Source of the DNA: Candidatus Opimibacter skivensis
GTDB lineage: Bacteria > Bacteroidota > Bacteroidia > Chitinophagales > Saprospiraceae
Length of the DNA: 64,000 nt
NCBI GenBank assembly: GCA_016721905.1
Contig: JADKHH010000029.1
Location: 1-64,000, forward strand
Reading direction: 5' to 3'
The translations under genes and the position numbers were made by a program. A model generated the notes under the pieces. It saw only the letters and a program-made list of their open reading frames with translations, had not been told where the DNA came from and made no database searches. This document shows, one piece after another, positions 36,170 through 44,934 of this stretch. The first letter of the stretch is position 1. Each line of letters begins with the position of its first letter.

Positions 36170-36589
36170 GGAGTATGTTTTTAAGTGGTTAAAATCTAAT
36201 CTATTTCGTTGTTGATGATTCAAAGATGCAGGAGGATATCAAAGTCGGGTAGCAGTGTTTTCCCGTTGGAGGTCATGACTTTCCGCTTGGCAAGAAGAAT
36301 CTTACTCCGGTGATTCACTTTTACTCGTGTATTCGAGTGAAAGAGGTCAACCGGAAACCGGAAAGAACCAACGGGAAGGTAAAACCAACCAATGAGCTGG
36401 ATTTGTCTCATTTTTATTGAAAGGACACCGCAAAGGGTATATTCGCCAAGCCCGGAGCCAGGGCAATTGAATTGTATATATTGTGTCTATGGTCAGCATA
36501 TGGTATGAATCAACTCTTTCGGGGAAGAAACAAAACAGCCTGCCAGGGTTAGAAGGGGAAAGGAATGTGAAAATCAAATAAGGTACATT
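36170..36589. other. Divergent intergenic region
   Basis: No convincing gene. An imperfect hairpin (TTTTACTCG with CGAGTGAAA) lies at 36319-36341 and an ACCGGAA word repeat at 36350-36365. The promoter of the histidine kinase gene must lie here, but no clear box is visible. Confidence 0.4.
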
Positions 36590-39580
36590 ATGAAATACCG
36601 GGTAATCCTGATTTTATTTTTCGTTCATCTCGTGAGTGTAATGGGCGTGGCTCAGACAAAGGACCGCGTACTGGATTCACTTATTGAAATTCAACCGAAT
36701 CAAGGATCACCCCGTGAGCAAGCAGAACGATTGCGGTCTGTTATCTGGCCTTATATCATCCGGATAGAGGATGTAGGGGTTTTGAAATTTATCACTTCAT
36801 TAGACAGCCTCAATCAATGCTGTATAGCTGGTCAAACAGGCGATACAACCTACGAGAAAGAAGTTTTAGCAGATGTTCAGTTTTTCAAAGGAAGTAAATT
36901 AACACATACTGATCCGGCGGCCGCGAGACCACTGATCGAATCAGCCATTGAGCAGTTTAGGAGCCTGGGGGATTCTACCAAAGCAGCAGTTGGGTTTATG
37001 CAATTAATCTGGACCTTATCCAATCTTGGAGATAGTACCAGTTTTGCTTTTGTCCGTCAGCAAGCCATAAAACTCCTGCCACATTTGACGGACCCATTTA
37101 TCGTCATTAACATACAAGCTTCTTTAGGTGTTGGCTGTTATGATTTCGGTATGTATGCCGAAGCAACATCACACTATTTTGATGCCCTCAAAATCATTGA
37201 TGCGACAAAGACATCTGCGTTATTGAATGCAAAGCGGGATATGTTCCACAACCTGGGAGGGGTGTATGCCCGATTGGGAGATTTAAACAATGCGCTGTTA
37301 TACATCAGGAAAGCTATAGAATCTGCAAAAGAAACGAACCAGGATACCCTTGACCATTATTTGATTTTGGCTAGAATTCTGATTGCTAAAAATGATTTTT
37401 CGGCGGCACTCAAGGCTTTAAAACTAACCGAGGACTTTGAATTTGTACAAGCAAGTTCCATTGGCATGGGGCAGAATGCCTCTAGTCAGGCTACCTGCTA
37501 CCGCCAACTTGGCCAATTGGATTCTGCCTTATGGTATGCCAGGAAATCTGTTAGGCTTTTACCCATTTCGATGAATGCACAAAATGGAGCTGCCGCATTG
37601 CTTGAATTAGCTCAATGTGAATTTGCACTCGGAATGGATAGTGCCCTTCAACACGCCGATGATGCATTAATAGCCCTCGAACGTGCAAAGTATACAACGG
37701 GGATGGTTGAAGCCACTGCATTGCTTTCGTCCATTTACAAATCAAGGGGTGATTACGCACGCGCCCTGGAATTCAGTGAACTGAGATTTGTCTATCAAAA
37801 CCAAATTGAACGACTGCAAAGTAATCGTCAACTGGCATTTGGTGAATTTACCCGGGACAATGCGGCTCAGCAGGCAAGACGCGAAGCCGAAGTAAAAGCG
37901 GAGCTCGATCGGCAGCGCAACATTCGCTATGCTTTGTTTGCCGGCCTGGGTATACTCGGGCTGCTAGCCTTTTTGTTATACAACCGCTATCGGTTTAAGC
38001 AGCGTACGGCCATTCAACTTGAAGCCGCTCGCCAGCGTGCCGAAAAATCCGAGGCTTTTAAGTCGAGATTCCTCGCCAATATGAGCCATGAGATACGCAC
38101 CCCATTGCACGGTATCTCTGGTTTTACCGAGCTTCTCAGCGATACATCCCTCACTGAAAAGCAACGTCGTTGGCTGGGAGCTATACGACAATCGTCTGTC
38201 CGGCTCAGGGATGTGGTCAATGATATACTTGACTTGAGCAAACTGGAAGCAGGAGAAGTCACTTTGCGGAAAATACCTTTCTCGCCACAACAAGTAGTGC
38301 GTGACGTAGCCGAATCACTTCAGCCTCGAGTTAACGTAAAGGGAATTGCATTAGAGGTGACGATTGATCCTGCAACTCCAATGGCCGTGTCCGGCGACCC
38401 GACGAGATTATACCAGGTGCTGGTCAATCTCGCCGGTAATGCAGTCAAATTTACCGAAACTGGAAAAGTCACGATTAGCCTGAACCCCAAACCAGGTGAT
38501 GATCCAGGTAAAGCTATGTTGCACTTTACGATCACGGATACCGGCATTGGCATTCCTCCGGAAAGACTTCATGCGGTGTTCGAAAGTTTCCAACAGGCTG
38601 AAGATTCCACTACTGCAAAGTTTGGTGGGACAGGGCTGGGCCTGACGATCGCACGTGATCTCGTCAGATTATATGGAAGTGACATAGAATTGAAAAGTGA
38701 AGTTGGAGTGGGGTCTGAGTTTTCGTTTGTAATTGGTTTTCCAATAGCAGATGCGTCGGAATTGGAGAAGACAATCGAATTGCAAGGTGGCGTCTATGAT
38801 CAGTACCTGCGTATCCTGGTTGTCGATGATAATGAATTCAACCGCGAGATTTCGAAGGAGGCTTTATTCCGGCATTTTGAAAATGTGGAAGTGGATTTTG
38901 CTATCGATGGATTGGAAGCTGTTGAAAAAGCAAGTGAGCAGGATTATGATGTGGTGTTGATGGATATGCAGATGCCGGAGATGAATGGGATGCAGGCTAC
39001 ACGTCGCATACGACAAATGGATGGCCAAAGAGGGAAGGTTCCAATCATTGCGCTGACAGCTTCGGCGATGCCTGAGGAGAAACAAGGCGCCCTGGATGCC
39101 GGGATGAACCGCCATTTGGGGAAGCCTTTTCATCCAGAGGAGTTAGCGACGGTCATTGCTGATGTGTTACAGTTGGATGTGGTCACTGAAATGAAAAACG
39201 ATGCAGGTAATGGAGTGGATTCGGAAAGAACTCAGCCCCTGGGCGGATTTGATCTCCGCTTCCTCAACGATTTCTGCCAGGGGGATGAGGAGCAAGTTCA
39301 GTATTTTTTGGGGAAATTTATCAGGCAACTACCGGTTGAAATTGAAGGAATGGAATCAGCGTTTGCAAGTGGCAACAGAGAACAGATATATCAGGTTGCG
39401 CATAGTTTCAGGCCACAACTGGATTTTGTTGGTTTGAAGGAATATAGCATATTGCTTCTTGAAATTGAAAAGGGTGCAAAGCAAAATGAACCATTAACCA
39501 GGCTGATGGAAATGTTTCAGCAAATCAAAAGGCTTCAAGATATACTTAAGGATCTACCTATAAAATCAGATCTTTCCTGA
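36590..39580 (+). CDS. TPR-containing hybrid sensor histidine kinase with REC and Hpt domains
   Basis: The 996-residue protein starts with a signal/anchor (VILILFFVHLVSVMGVAQ), then a periplasmic TPR array (about residues 90-400) with units such as FDYYAEATSHYFDALKIIDA-like helices. A transmembrane helix follows (about 447-467, ALFAGLGILGLLAFLLYN), and a short coiled-coil. HisKA has FLANMSHEIRTPLHG (phospho-His about residue 500). HATPase_c has NLAGNAVKFTETGKV, DTGIGIPPERL and FGGTGLGLTIA. The receiver domain is at about 740-860, with Asp in DVVLMDMQMP. Hpt is at about 885-980, with phospho-His in YQVAHSFRPQLDFVG. All phosphotransfer residues are present. A LytTR regulator gene follows, so the two probably form a phosphorelay. 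Confidence 0.93.
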   Translation: MKYRVILILFFVHLVSVMGVAQTKDRVLDSLIEIQPNQGSPREQAERLRSVIWPYIIRIEDVGVLKFITSLDSLNQCCIAGQTGDTTYEKEVLADVQFFKGSKLTHTDPAAARPLIESAIEQFRSLGDSTKAAVGFMQLIWTLSNLGDSTSFAFVRQQAIKLLPHLTDPFIVINIQASLGVGCYDFGMYAEATSHYFDALKIIDATKTSALLNAKRDMFHNLGGVYARLGDLNNALLYIRKAIESAKETNQDTLDHYLILARILIAKNDFSAALKALKLTEDFEFVQASSIGMGQNASSQATCYRQLGQLDSALWYARKSVRLLPISMNAQNGAAALLELAQCEFALGMDSALQHADDALIALERAKYTTGMVEATALLSSIYKSRGDYARALEFSELRFVYQNQIERLQSNRQLAFGEFTRDNAAQQARREAEVKAELDRQRNIRYALFAGLGILGLLAFLLYNRYRFKQRTAIQLEAARQRAEKSEAFKSRFLANMSHEIRTPLHGISGFTELLSDTSLTEKQRRWLGAIRQSSVRLRDVVNDILDLSKLEAGEVTLRKIPFSPQQVVRDVAESLQPRVNVKGIALEVTIDPATPMAVSGDPTRLYQVLVNLAGNAVKFTETGKVTISLNPKPGDDPGKAMLHFTITDTGIGIPPERLHAVFESFQQAEDSTTAKFGGTGLGLTIARDLVRLYGSDIELKSEVGVGSEFSFVIGFPIADASELEKTIELQGGVYDQYLRILVVDDNEFNREISKEALFRHFENVEVDFAIDGLEAVEKASEQDYDVVLMDMQMPEMNGMQATRRIRQMDGQRGKVPIIALTASAMPEEKQGALDAGMNRHLGKPFHPEELATVIADVLQLDVVTEMKNDAGNGVDSERTQPLGGFDLRFLNDFCQGDEEQVQYFLGKFIRQLPVEIEGMESAFASGNREQIYQVAHSFRPQLDFVGLKEYSILLLEIEKGAKQNEPLTRLMEMFQQIKRLQDILKDLPIKSDLS

Positions 39581-39701
39581 TTTCAGGATTGATTGAATTC
39601 AAATACTTTTACTGCTTCTCCAACCAATACATCTCAAAATTTATTGGATGGATTATATTGACCCAATATTTTTTTGCATTTTCAACCTATAAAGCCAACA
39701 C

Positions 39702-40451
39702 ATGCTCAATACCGTTCTGATCGAAGATAGTGATGATGCCGCAGAGAAATTAACCTTCCTGCTAACACGATATTGCGCTGACAAAATCAATCTCCTAAAG
39801 CTTGCCTCATCAGGTGCAGAGGGCATTGAGGCAATACGGACTCATCGGCCAGAGCTGGTTTTCCTCGACATTGAACTTGGGGACATGACTGCTTTCGAAA
39901 TGCTGGAGCGCATTGATCCTGTAGATTTTCAGGTGATCTTCACCACATCCTTTGATCATTACGCGATCAAAGCTATCCGTTACAGTGCCGTGGATTACTT
40001 GCAGAAACCAGTTGGGCGTGAAGAATTGCTGGCGGCTATCCAGCGGGCCGAAAATAATCCGATGCGCCTGGCTCGGGAACAAATCAATCAAATGACCCAA
40101 CAGGTGCATGCCAAAACGCAACTGCCAGACAAGATCGCCCTCACAACAGCGGATGGATTAGTCTTTAAGAAGATAGCAGATATCATCCGATGCGAAAGCG
40201 AGCGGATGTATACCAATGTCATCATGAGCAATCATGAGAAGATTGTTGTTTCTAAACCCATGGGTCAGCTGGAAGATATCCTCCATGTGCATGATTTTTT
40301 CCGCGTGCACAATTCTCACCTGATCAACATGCGCCACATCCGGCAATTTGTTCGCACAGATGGAGGATATGTGGTGATGGAAGACGGTGCATCTGTCAGT
40401 GTCGCCCGAAACCGAAAGGAGGATTTTCTCGATATGTTTTCCAGGTTTTGA
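39702..40451 (+). CDS. LytTR-family response regulator
   Basis: The 249-residue regulator has a receiver domain with Asp56 in ELVFLDIELGD, acidic pair Asp9/Asp11-12 in LIEDSDD, Thr/Ser switch FTTSFDHYAIKAI and Lys in DYLQKPVG. The LytTR DNA-binding domain (about residues 140-249) has LTTADGLVFKKIADIIRCES and FFRVHNSHLINMRHIRQF. It lies 121 bp after the hybrid kinase, the same order as in many Bacteroidota kinase/LytTR pairs. Target genes are unknown. The kinase has an Hpt domain suitable for passing phosphate to it. Confidence 0.93.
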   Translation: MLNTVLIEDSDDAAEKLTFLLTRYCADKINLLKLASSGAEGIEAIRTHRPELVFLDIELGDMTAFEMLERIDPVDFQVIFTTSFDHYAIKAIRYSAVDYLQKPVGREELLAAIQRAENNPMRLAREQINQMTQQVHAKTQLPDKIALTTADGLVFKKIADIIRCESERMYTNVIMSNHEKIVVSKPMGQLEDILHVHDFFRVHNSHLINMRHIRQFVRTDGGYVVMEDGASVSVARNRKEDFLDMFSRF

Positions 40452-40484
40452 AAATCCTATAGCTAACCTACAACTTTCGGCCCC

Positions 40485-40620
40485 TGGCCGTTGCAGGAGT
40501 TTGCTCCTGCAACCATGAGAATTCCAATTTAGATTCTCCATAGGAATTTCGTTGGGTTTCTAGGTGGTCGCAGGAGCAAATAGTTCGACTACGCTCACCA
40601 CGACGCTCCTGCAACGGCCA
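40485..40620. repeat. 136-bp element with 15-bp perfect terminal inverted repeats
   Basis: TGGCCGTTGCAGGAG at 40485-40499 is the exact reverse complement of 40606-40620. Inside are a second palindrome (TTGCAGGAG with CTCCTGCAA), GAGAATTCC...GATTCTCC and GTTCGACTACGCTCACC. There is no reading frame. It could be a small MITE-like element or a structured RNA. Confidence 0.75.
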
Positions 40621-40646
40621 ACGAAATAGAACAGGATTTGACTCTA

Positions 40647-40693
40647 GCGTCAGGAGACGCAAAGCATATTGCATTCAAGTCGGGAGACTTGAA
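40647..40693. repeat. AAGTC/GCGTC composite hairpin pair
   Basis: GCGTCAGGAGACGC at 40647-40660 and TTCAAGTCGGGAGACTTGAA at 40674-40693, joined by AAAGCATATTGCA and followed by CGAACAG. Same family as 6069-6336. CTTCACTCTTCACT word repeats follow to 40755. Confidence 0.85.
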
Positions 40694-40749
40694 CGAACAG
40701 TATCACTTTTCTTTTTTCACTCTTCACTTCACTCTTCACTCTTCACTCT

Positions 40750-41973
40750 TCACTCCTTCCGTATGTAAGCCGCGATCCTCGACGCTTTCCTCGCCGGCAA
40801 AATGGCTGCTAAGGTGCCAATGATAAAAACCGTAATGCCTACTATCAGGATATCAATCCAACGCAATTCAATCGGATATGAATCCACCACAAACCCCTCA
40901 GGGATAGGGACGATACCGAATTGCTTCTGCAGGATATAAAAGCCCACAGCCAGAATGATACCAATCGCCAGGCCGAGGAAACAAATCATCCAGCCGGAAC
41001 GCATGAAGATCTTACGCACATCAGTAGGCGATGCACCCATCGACTGCAGTATTGAAATGTCCTTACGCTTGTCCAGTACAATCATCCAAAGCGCACTGAC
41101 AAGATTAAACGAAACGATGATGAGTGTGAGCGAAACAACAGCAAACGAAATCCATTTTTCAATATTCATGAGTTTGAAAAATGCGGCATTCTGTTCATCC
41201 TTATTCTTGACATTGACCGGTGTTTTGATCAACGCCAGGATTTTTTCCTTTACCTTTTCTGCATCTGCTCCGGGACTCAGTTTTATTTCAATACCTGATA
41301 CAGCATCCGGACTTTCGACCAGTGAGCGAATAAACGCCAGGGATACAAACACGTATTGATAATCATAATCCTGCTTGATGGAAAACCTTCCGACCGGATA
41401 CGCAAACTGCCTCGTGAAGGGCATGTCTAGCGGTCCACGCTGGTTTCGGTTAGGCATATAGACCGTAAGGGACTCATATGGATTTTGATGATTGACATTG
41501 AGGCGTGATGCGAGACCAGCTCCAAGTATAGCAAGAGATACTTCACCTTGTTGCAATACAAAATCACCATCCAGCAATACACTGTCTATCGCGGTCACTT
41601 TCCGAAACTGATCATCTACACCTTTCAGCGTGCAGATGTCCTGGCTACCTTGATAATCAAGCAGCGCTGTTTCTTCAAGCGTAAGACTTAATGCTTCGAT
41701 TTCAGGCCATGCCCTGATCGTCGCGAGGTCTGCTGAATCCGGACTGAAGTATTTGCCCTCCGTTGGATATATCTTCAGATCTGTGTAGATCGCGTTGTAG
41801 AGGCTTTTGAGCAGATCTTCAAATCCATTAAACACCGAAAGGATCAAGAGCAAAGCTGCTGCACCAATAGCGATACCAAACATCGATATACCAGTGATGA
41901 TATTGATAGCCTGAAAACTTTTCTTGCCCAGGATGTATCGCCATGCGATGAGTACGGTGAAGGAGAGTCTCAT
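40750..41973 (-). CDS. FtsX/LolE-like ABC transporter permease
   Basis: The 407-residue protein has the LolC/E-type layout: a TM helix near residues 20-48 (NIITGISMFGIAIGAAALLL), a large periplasmic MacB-like domain (about 50-260), and three C-terminal TM helices (ISFAVVSLTLIIVSFNLVSA, GWMICFLGLAIGIILAVGFY, WIDILIVGITVFIIGTLAAI). The C-terminal motif ARKASRIAAYI is typical. Such permeases pair with an ATPase to move lipoproteins to the outer membrane or to power periplasmic factors. The ATPase is not next to it. Its start overlaps the end of the GH3/beta-lactamase gene by 4 bp. Confidence 0.88.
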   Translation of the reverse strand: MRLSFTVLIAWRYILGKKSFQAINIITGISMFGIAIGAAALLLILSVFNGFEDLLKSLYNAIYTDLKIYPTEGKYFSPDSADLATIRAWPEIEALSLTLEETALLDYQGSQDICTLKGVDDQFRKVTAIDSVLLDGDFVLQQGEVSLAILGAGLASRLNVNHQNPYESLTVYMPNRNQRGPLDMPFTRQFAYPVGRFSIKQDYDYQYVFVSLAFIRSLVESPDAVSGIEIKLSPGADAEKVKEKILALIKTPVNVKNKDEQNAAFFKLMNIEKWISFAVVSLTLIIVSFNLVSALWMIVLDKRKDISILQSMGASPTDVRKIFMRSGWMICFLGLAIGIILAVGFYILQKQFGIVPIPEGFVVDSYPIELRWIDILIVGITVFIIGTLAAILPARKASRIAAYIRKE

Positions 41974-44924
41974 CCAGGGAGTGGTTCAAGTGTAAACCGA
42001 TCATATCCCTGGATAGCCCGGTAAGCCCTGCTATGGATTTTCTCCCTGATCTTATTGTTGGTCAGCTTCGGATTACGCATAGTTGGATAAGTCCTGTTAG
42101 AAAGAAATACATAGACCAGATTATTTTTAGGATCATTCCAGACGCATATGCCGGTAAAGCCTGTGTGACCATACGTCGCTTCGGAGGCCATATGCGAGGT
42201 AAGCAATGTCCTTTCCGGATTGAGTTCCTTCATGTCAAAACCTACACCCCTGCGTGTTGATTTGCCAAATCGCGTTGTAAACGTTTTCAGCAAATCCGGA
42301 TCGATATATTCTTTGCCGCCGTATTCACCACCATTCATGAGCATCTGCATGAGGATCGCCAGATCTTCGGCATCGGAAAATAATCCCGCATGTCCGCTCA
42401 CACCGCCCAGCATAGCGCAGGACATGTCATGTACATACCCAGTCAGCTCCTGGCACCGGAAGTAATTGTCCATTTCTGAAGGAATGATCTCATCAGACGT
42501 AAATCGATCAAGTGGGTGATAGCCGATCCGGCGCAGGCCAAGTGGTTTGTAAAAAACACTGTCGACATAATGATCAATAGTAACCCCGGTCTTTCTCTGG
42601 ATGATTTCTGCCAGCATGATAAATCCCAGATCACTATACACATACGTGCCATCCGCATTCAATGGACTCTCAATGATCTGTTTCTGTATGCTATCCAGGT
42701 ATATTCCATCCATATACATGTTTCCTGCTATCGCCACACAATGCTGTGCGCTCGGATAATCACAGTACACATCCGGCTCCATTTCAAGCCAGTAATTATC
42801 TTCCAGCGACACCGTCTTTTCATAGAAGGGAATCCATGATTGTAATCCGGCATGATGCGCCATCACTTTACGGATCACCATTTTTTCTTTGTTGCTTCCG
42901 GCCAGCCAGGGGAGGTAATCACCTAGTGTCTTATCCACCGAGATAATGCCTTCTTTGTGGAGGCGCATGACCGCCAGCGTCGTCGCGGCCACTTTGGTGA
43001 CAGAAGCAATATCATACAGGTCGGTCAGATACACAGGATTGTCATCCTTGTATGTATGACTTCCGAATGCCTGCTCATAGATAATCCGTCCGTCCTTAGC
43101 GATCAGTACCTGACAGCCGGGTGCTGCCCCGATCTCAATCATGTAGTTAGCTATCGTACTAATATAGGTCAGACTGTCTGAACACATGCCTACACGCTCC
43201 GGAACACTATAGCCCATCCTCTTGAGCGATGGAGTTGTAAATCCGTGATTGACTGGAAATATATTACTTGCCGTGACAGGAAGTTTTCCTTTAAATCCAA
43301 ACACACCTGTGAGACCCTGTGCAGTGATATCCTCCGTCTCCGGTGTGTCTTCATAGGCCATCAGGATGTGATCGATGTTTTCAAAATATTTGAGGCTATA
43401 TGGACTTCCGAAAATAACAAGGATGACTTCGTTTTGTCGGTTGATATTCTGGATCAAGGTGAGTTCTTTGGTGGTCAATCCAAAATTACTTCCAACCTTA
43501 TTGGTCATCTGATGTATAGAGATGATGACCCGCTCATATTTCTTCAGGTCCTTGAGCAGGGATGTTTCATCAACATCTTTCAGGGTATGAGCTATATTAA
43601 AATGTCTTGCTTCCATATAGGAATCCAAACGCTCCTGAAATTTTGTTTTCGTGGTTGATCCGATCGAGAGCGTTGCTATTTTCGGTGCAGTGAGGTTGAC
43701 CATAGGAATCAGTGCACGTTTGTTTTGAGCCACCGTGATCGCTTCTTCGATGAGCCGGTGCTTGATCCCAACAGCATAAGGGTCAAAGGCCATCTTGGTA
43801 GCATAATCTGGTGTAGGGAGTATTAAAGTGTCGAGGCCCAGTTTATATTTGGCAGCAAGGATACGCTTTACATTATCATTTAGAATAACCATTTCCAGCT
43901 TGCCTTTTGAAAAAGCTGTTTTCAAGCCATTGAAGGCGAGATCCATGTTTTCGGGCAACAACAGCATATGGTTTCCTGCGCGAATAGCCATGATGGCCAC
44001 TTCATCTGCCTTGAAATGGTCTGTTACGCCTTTCATCTCCAATCCATCCGTAAAGACGATCCCATCAAAACCCATCTCGTTTTTCAACAGGTCATTGATC
44101 GCTCTCGGACTGAGGGTGGTAGAAATATTTGGAGTTGCATCGATAGCGGGAACATGCAGATGAGCTACCATCATGCCCTGCAAGCCTGCATCTATCATTT
44201 GCTGAAACGGATACAATTCTGTTTCCCTTAAGCGATCCATCGTATAATTCAATACCGGCAGGTCGAAATGGGAGTCAACTCCTGTATCTCCGTGGCCAGG
44301 AAAATGTTTTCCAGAGGTGAGCACACCTGCTGCCTGCAGGCCTTTCATGTAGGCGATGGCATGGCTTGAAACCTGGATTTTGTCTTCGCCAAACGAACGG
44401 TCACCGATCACCGGATTGAGCGGGTTGATATTGATATCTGCTACGGGCGAGAAACTGACCTGAACACCTAGCGCAAGTAATTGCTTGCCAATCGCATAAC
44501 CCATCAATTCGATCTGCGTCAGATCCTGCACCGCTCCAAGCATCAACTGGCGGGGAAATGAAAGTCCTTTATCCTTAAACCGCATGCCGAGGCCCCATTC
44601 AGCATCCATGCTGACCATCAATGGGATCTCGCTTGCTTTTTGATACTGTGCTGTGAGCGTCGCTTGTTTTGCAGGTGTGCCCTGGAAAAAACACAGACCA
44701 CCTACATGATACTTTTTAATCTGACTAAGCACTGATGCGACATGATCATCACCTAGATCGGAGTGTGCACGGATGATAAAGAGTTGGCCAATTTTTTCAT
44801 CAAGTGACATGGTTTGAAAAACCGAATCCACCCATCTGGTCGCAGCGGTGTCCTGTGCCATAGACATACTGGTCCATGACAGGCATAGGCTTAACAGCAA
44901 TATTTGAATGCTACGACACTTCAT
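41970..44924 (-). CDS. Fusion of GH3 beta-N-acetylglucosaminidase-like and beta-lactamase-like serine hydrolase domains
   Basis: The start is set at Met 44924 (MKCRSIQILLLSLCLSWTSM, signal peptide), giving 984 residues; upstream codons overlap the next gene. The GH3 domain (about 30-380) has SFGEDKIQVSSHAIAYMKGL, KHFPGHGDTGVDSHFDLP and FTDGLEMKGV with the catalytic Asp. The KHFPGHGDT loop is the NagZ mark. A GH3 C-terminal domain follows (about 390-580). The last 360 residues are a class C beta-lactamase/esterase domain with Ser-x-x-Lys in IASVTKVAATT (about residue 640), YSDLGF and HTGFTG. This suggests a periplasmic muropeptide-processing enzyme that cuts GlcNAc and acts on a peptide or ester. 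It is translationally coupled to the downstream permease. Confidence 0.9.
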   Translation of the reverse strand: MKCRSIQILLLSLCLSWTSMSMAQDTAATRWVDSVFQTMSLDEKIGQLFIIRAHSDLGDDHVASVLSQIKKYHVGGLCFFQGTPAKQATLTAQYQKASEIPLMVSMDAEWGLGMRFKDKGLSFPRQLMLGAVQDLTQIELMGYAIGKQLLALGVQVSFSPVADININPLNPVIGDRSFGEDKIQVSSHAIAYMKGLQAAGVLTSGKHFPGHGDTGVDSHFDLPVLNYTMDRLRETELYPFQQMIDAGLQGMMVAHLHVPAIDATPNISTTLSPRAINDLLKNEMGFDGIVFTDGLEMKGVTDHFKADEVAIMAIRAGNHMLLLPENMDLAFNGLKTAFSKGKLEMVILNDNVKRILAAKYKLGLDTLILPTPDYATKMAFDPYAVGIKHRLIEEAITVAQNKRALIPMVNLTAPKIATLSIGSTTKTKFQERLDSYMEARHFNIAHTLKDVDETSLLKDLKKYERVIISIHQMTNKVGSNFGLTTKELTLIQNINRQNEVILVIFGSPYSLKYFENIDHILMAYEDTPETEDITAQGLTGVFGFKGKLPVTASNIFPVNHGFTTPSLKRMGYSVPERVGMCSDSLTYISTIANYMIEIGAAPGCQVLIAKDGRIIYEQAFGSHTYKDDNPVYLTDLYDIASVTKVAATTLAVMRLHKEGIISVDKTLGDYLPWLAGSNKEKMVIRKVMAHHAGLQSWIPFYEKTVSLEDNYWLEMEPDVYCDYPSAQHCVAIAGNMYMDGIYLDSIQKQIIESPLNADGTYVYSDLGFIMLAEIIQRKTGVTIDHYVDSVFYKPLGLRRIGYHPLDRFTSDEIIPSEMDNYFRCQELTGYVHDMSCAMLGGVSGHAGLFSDAEDLAILMQMLMNGGEYGGKEYIDPDLLKTFTTRFGKSTRRGVGFDMKELNPERTLLTSHMASEATYGHTGFTGICVWNDPKNNLVYVFLSNRTYPTMRNPKLTNNKIREKIHSRAYRAIQGYDRFTLEPLPG

Positions 44925-44934
44925 AGGTGCTTGA

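Noticed and set aside
36220..36411. 63-codon minus-strand frame in the spacer before the histidine kinase
   Set aside because: Composition is not clearly protein-like, there is no start context, and it overlaps a hairpin; not enough support.
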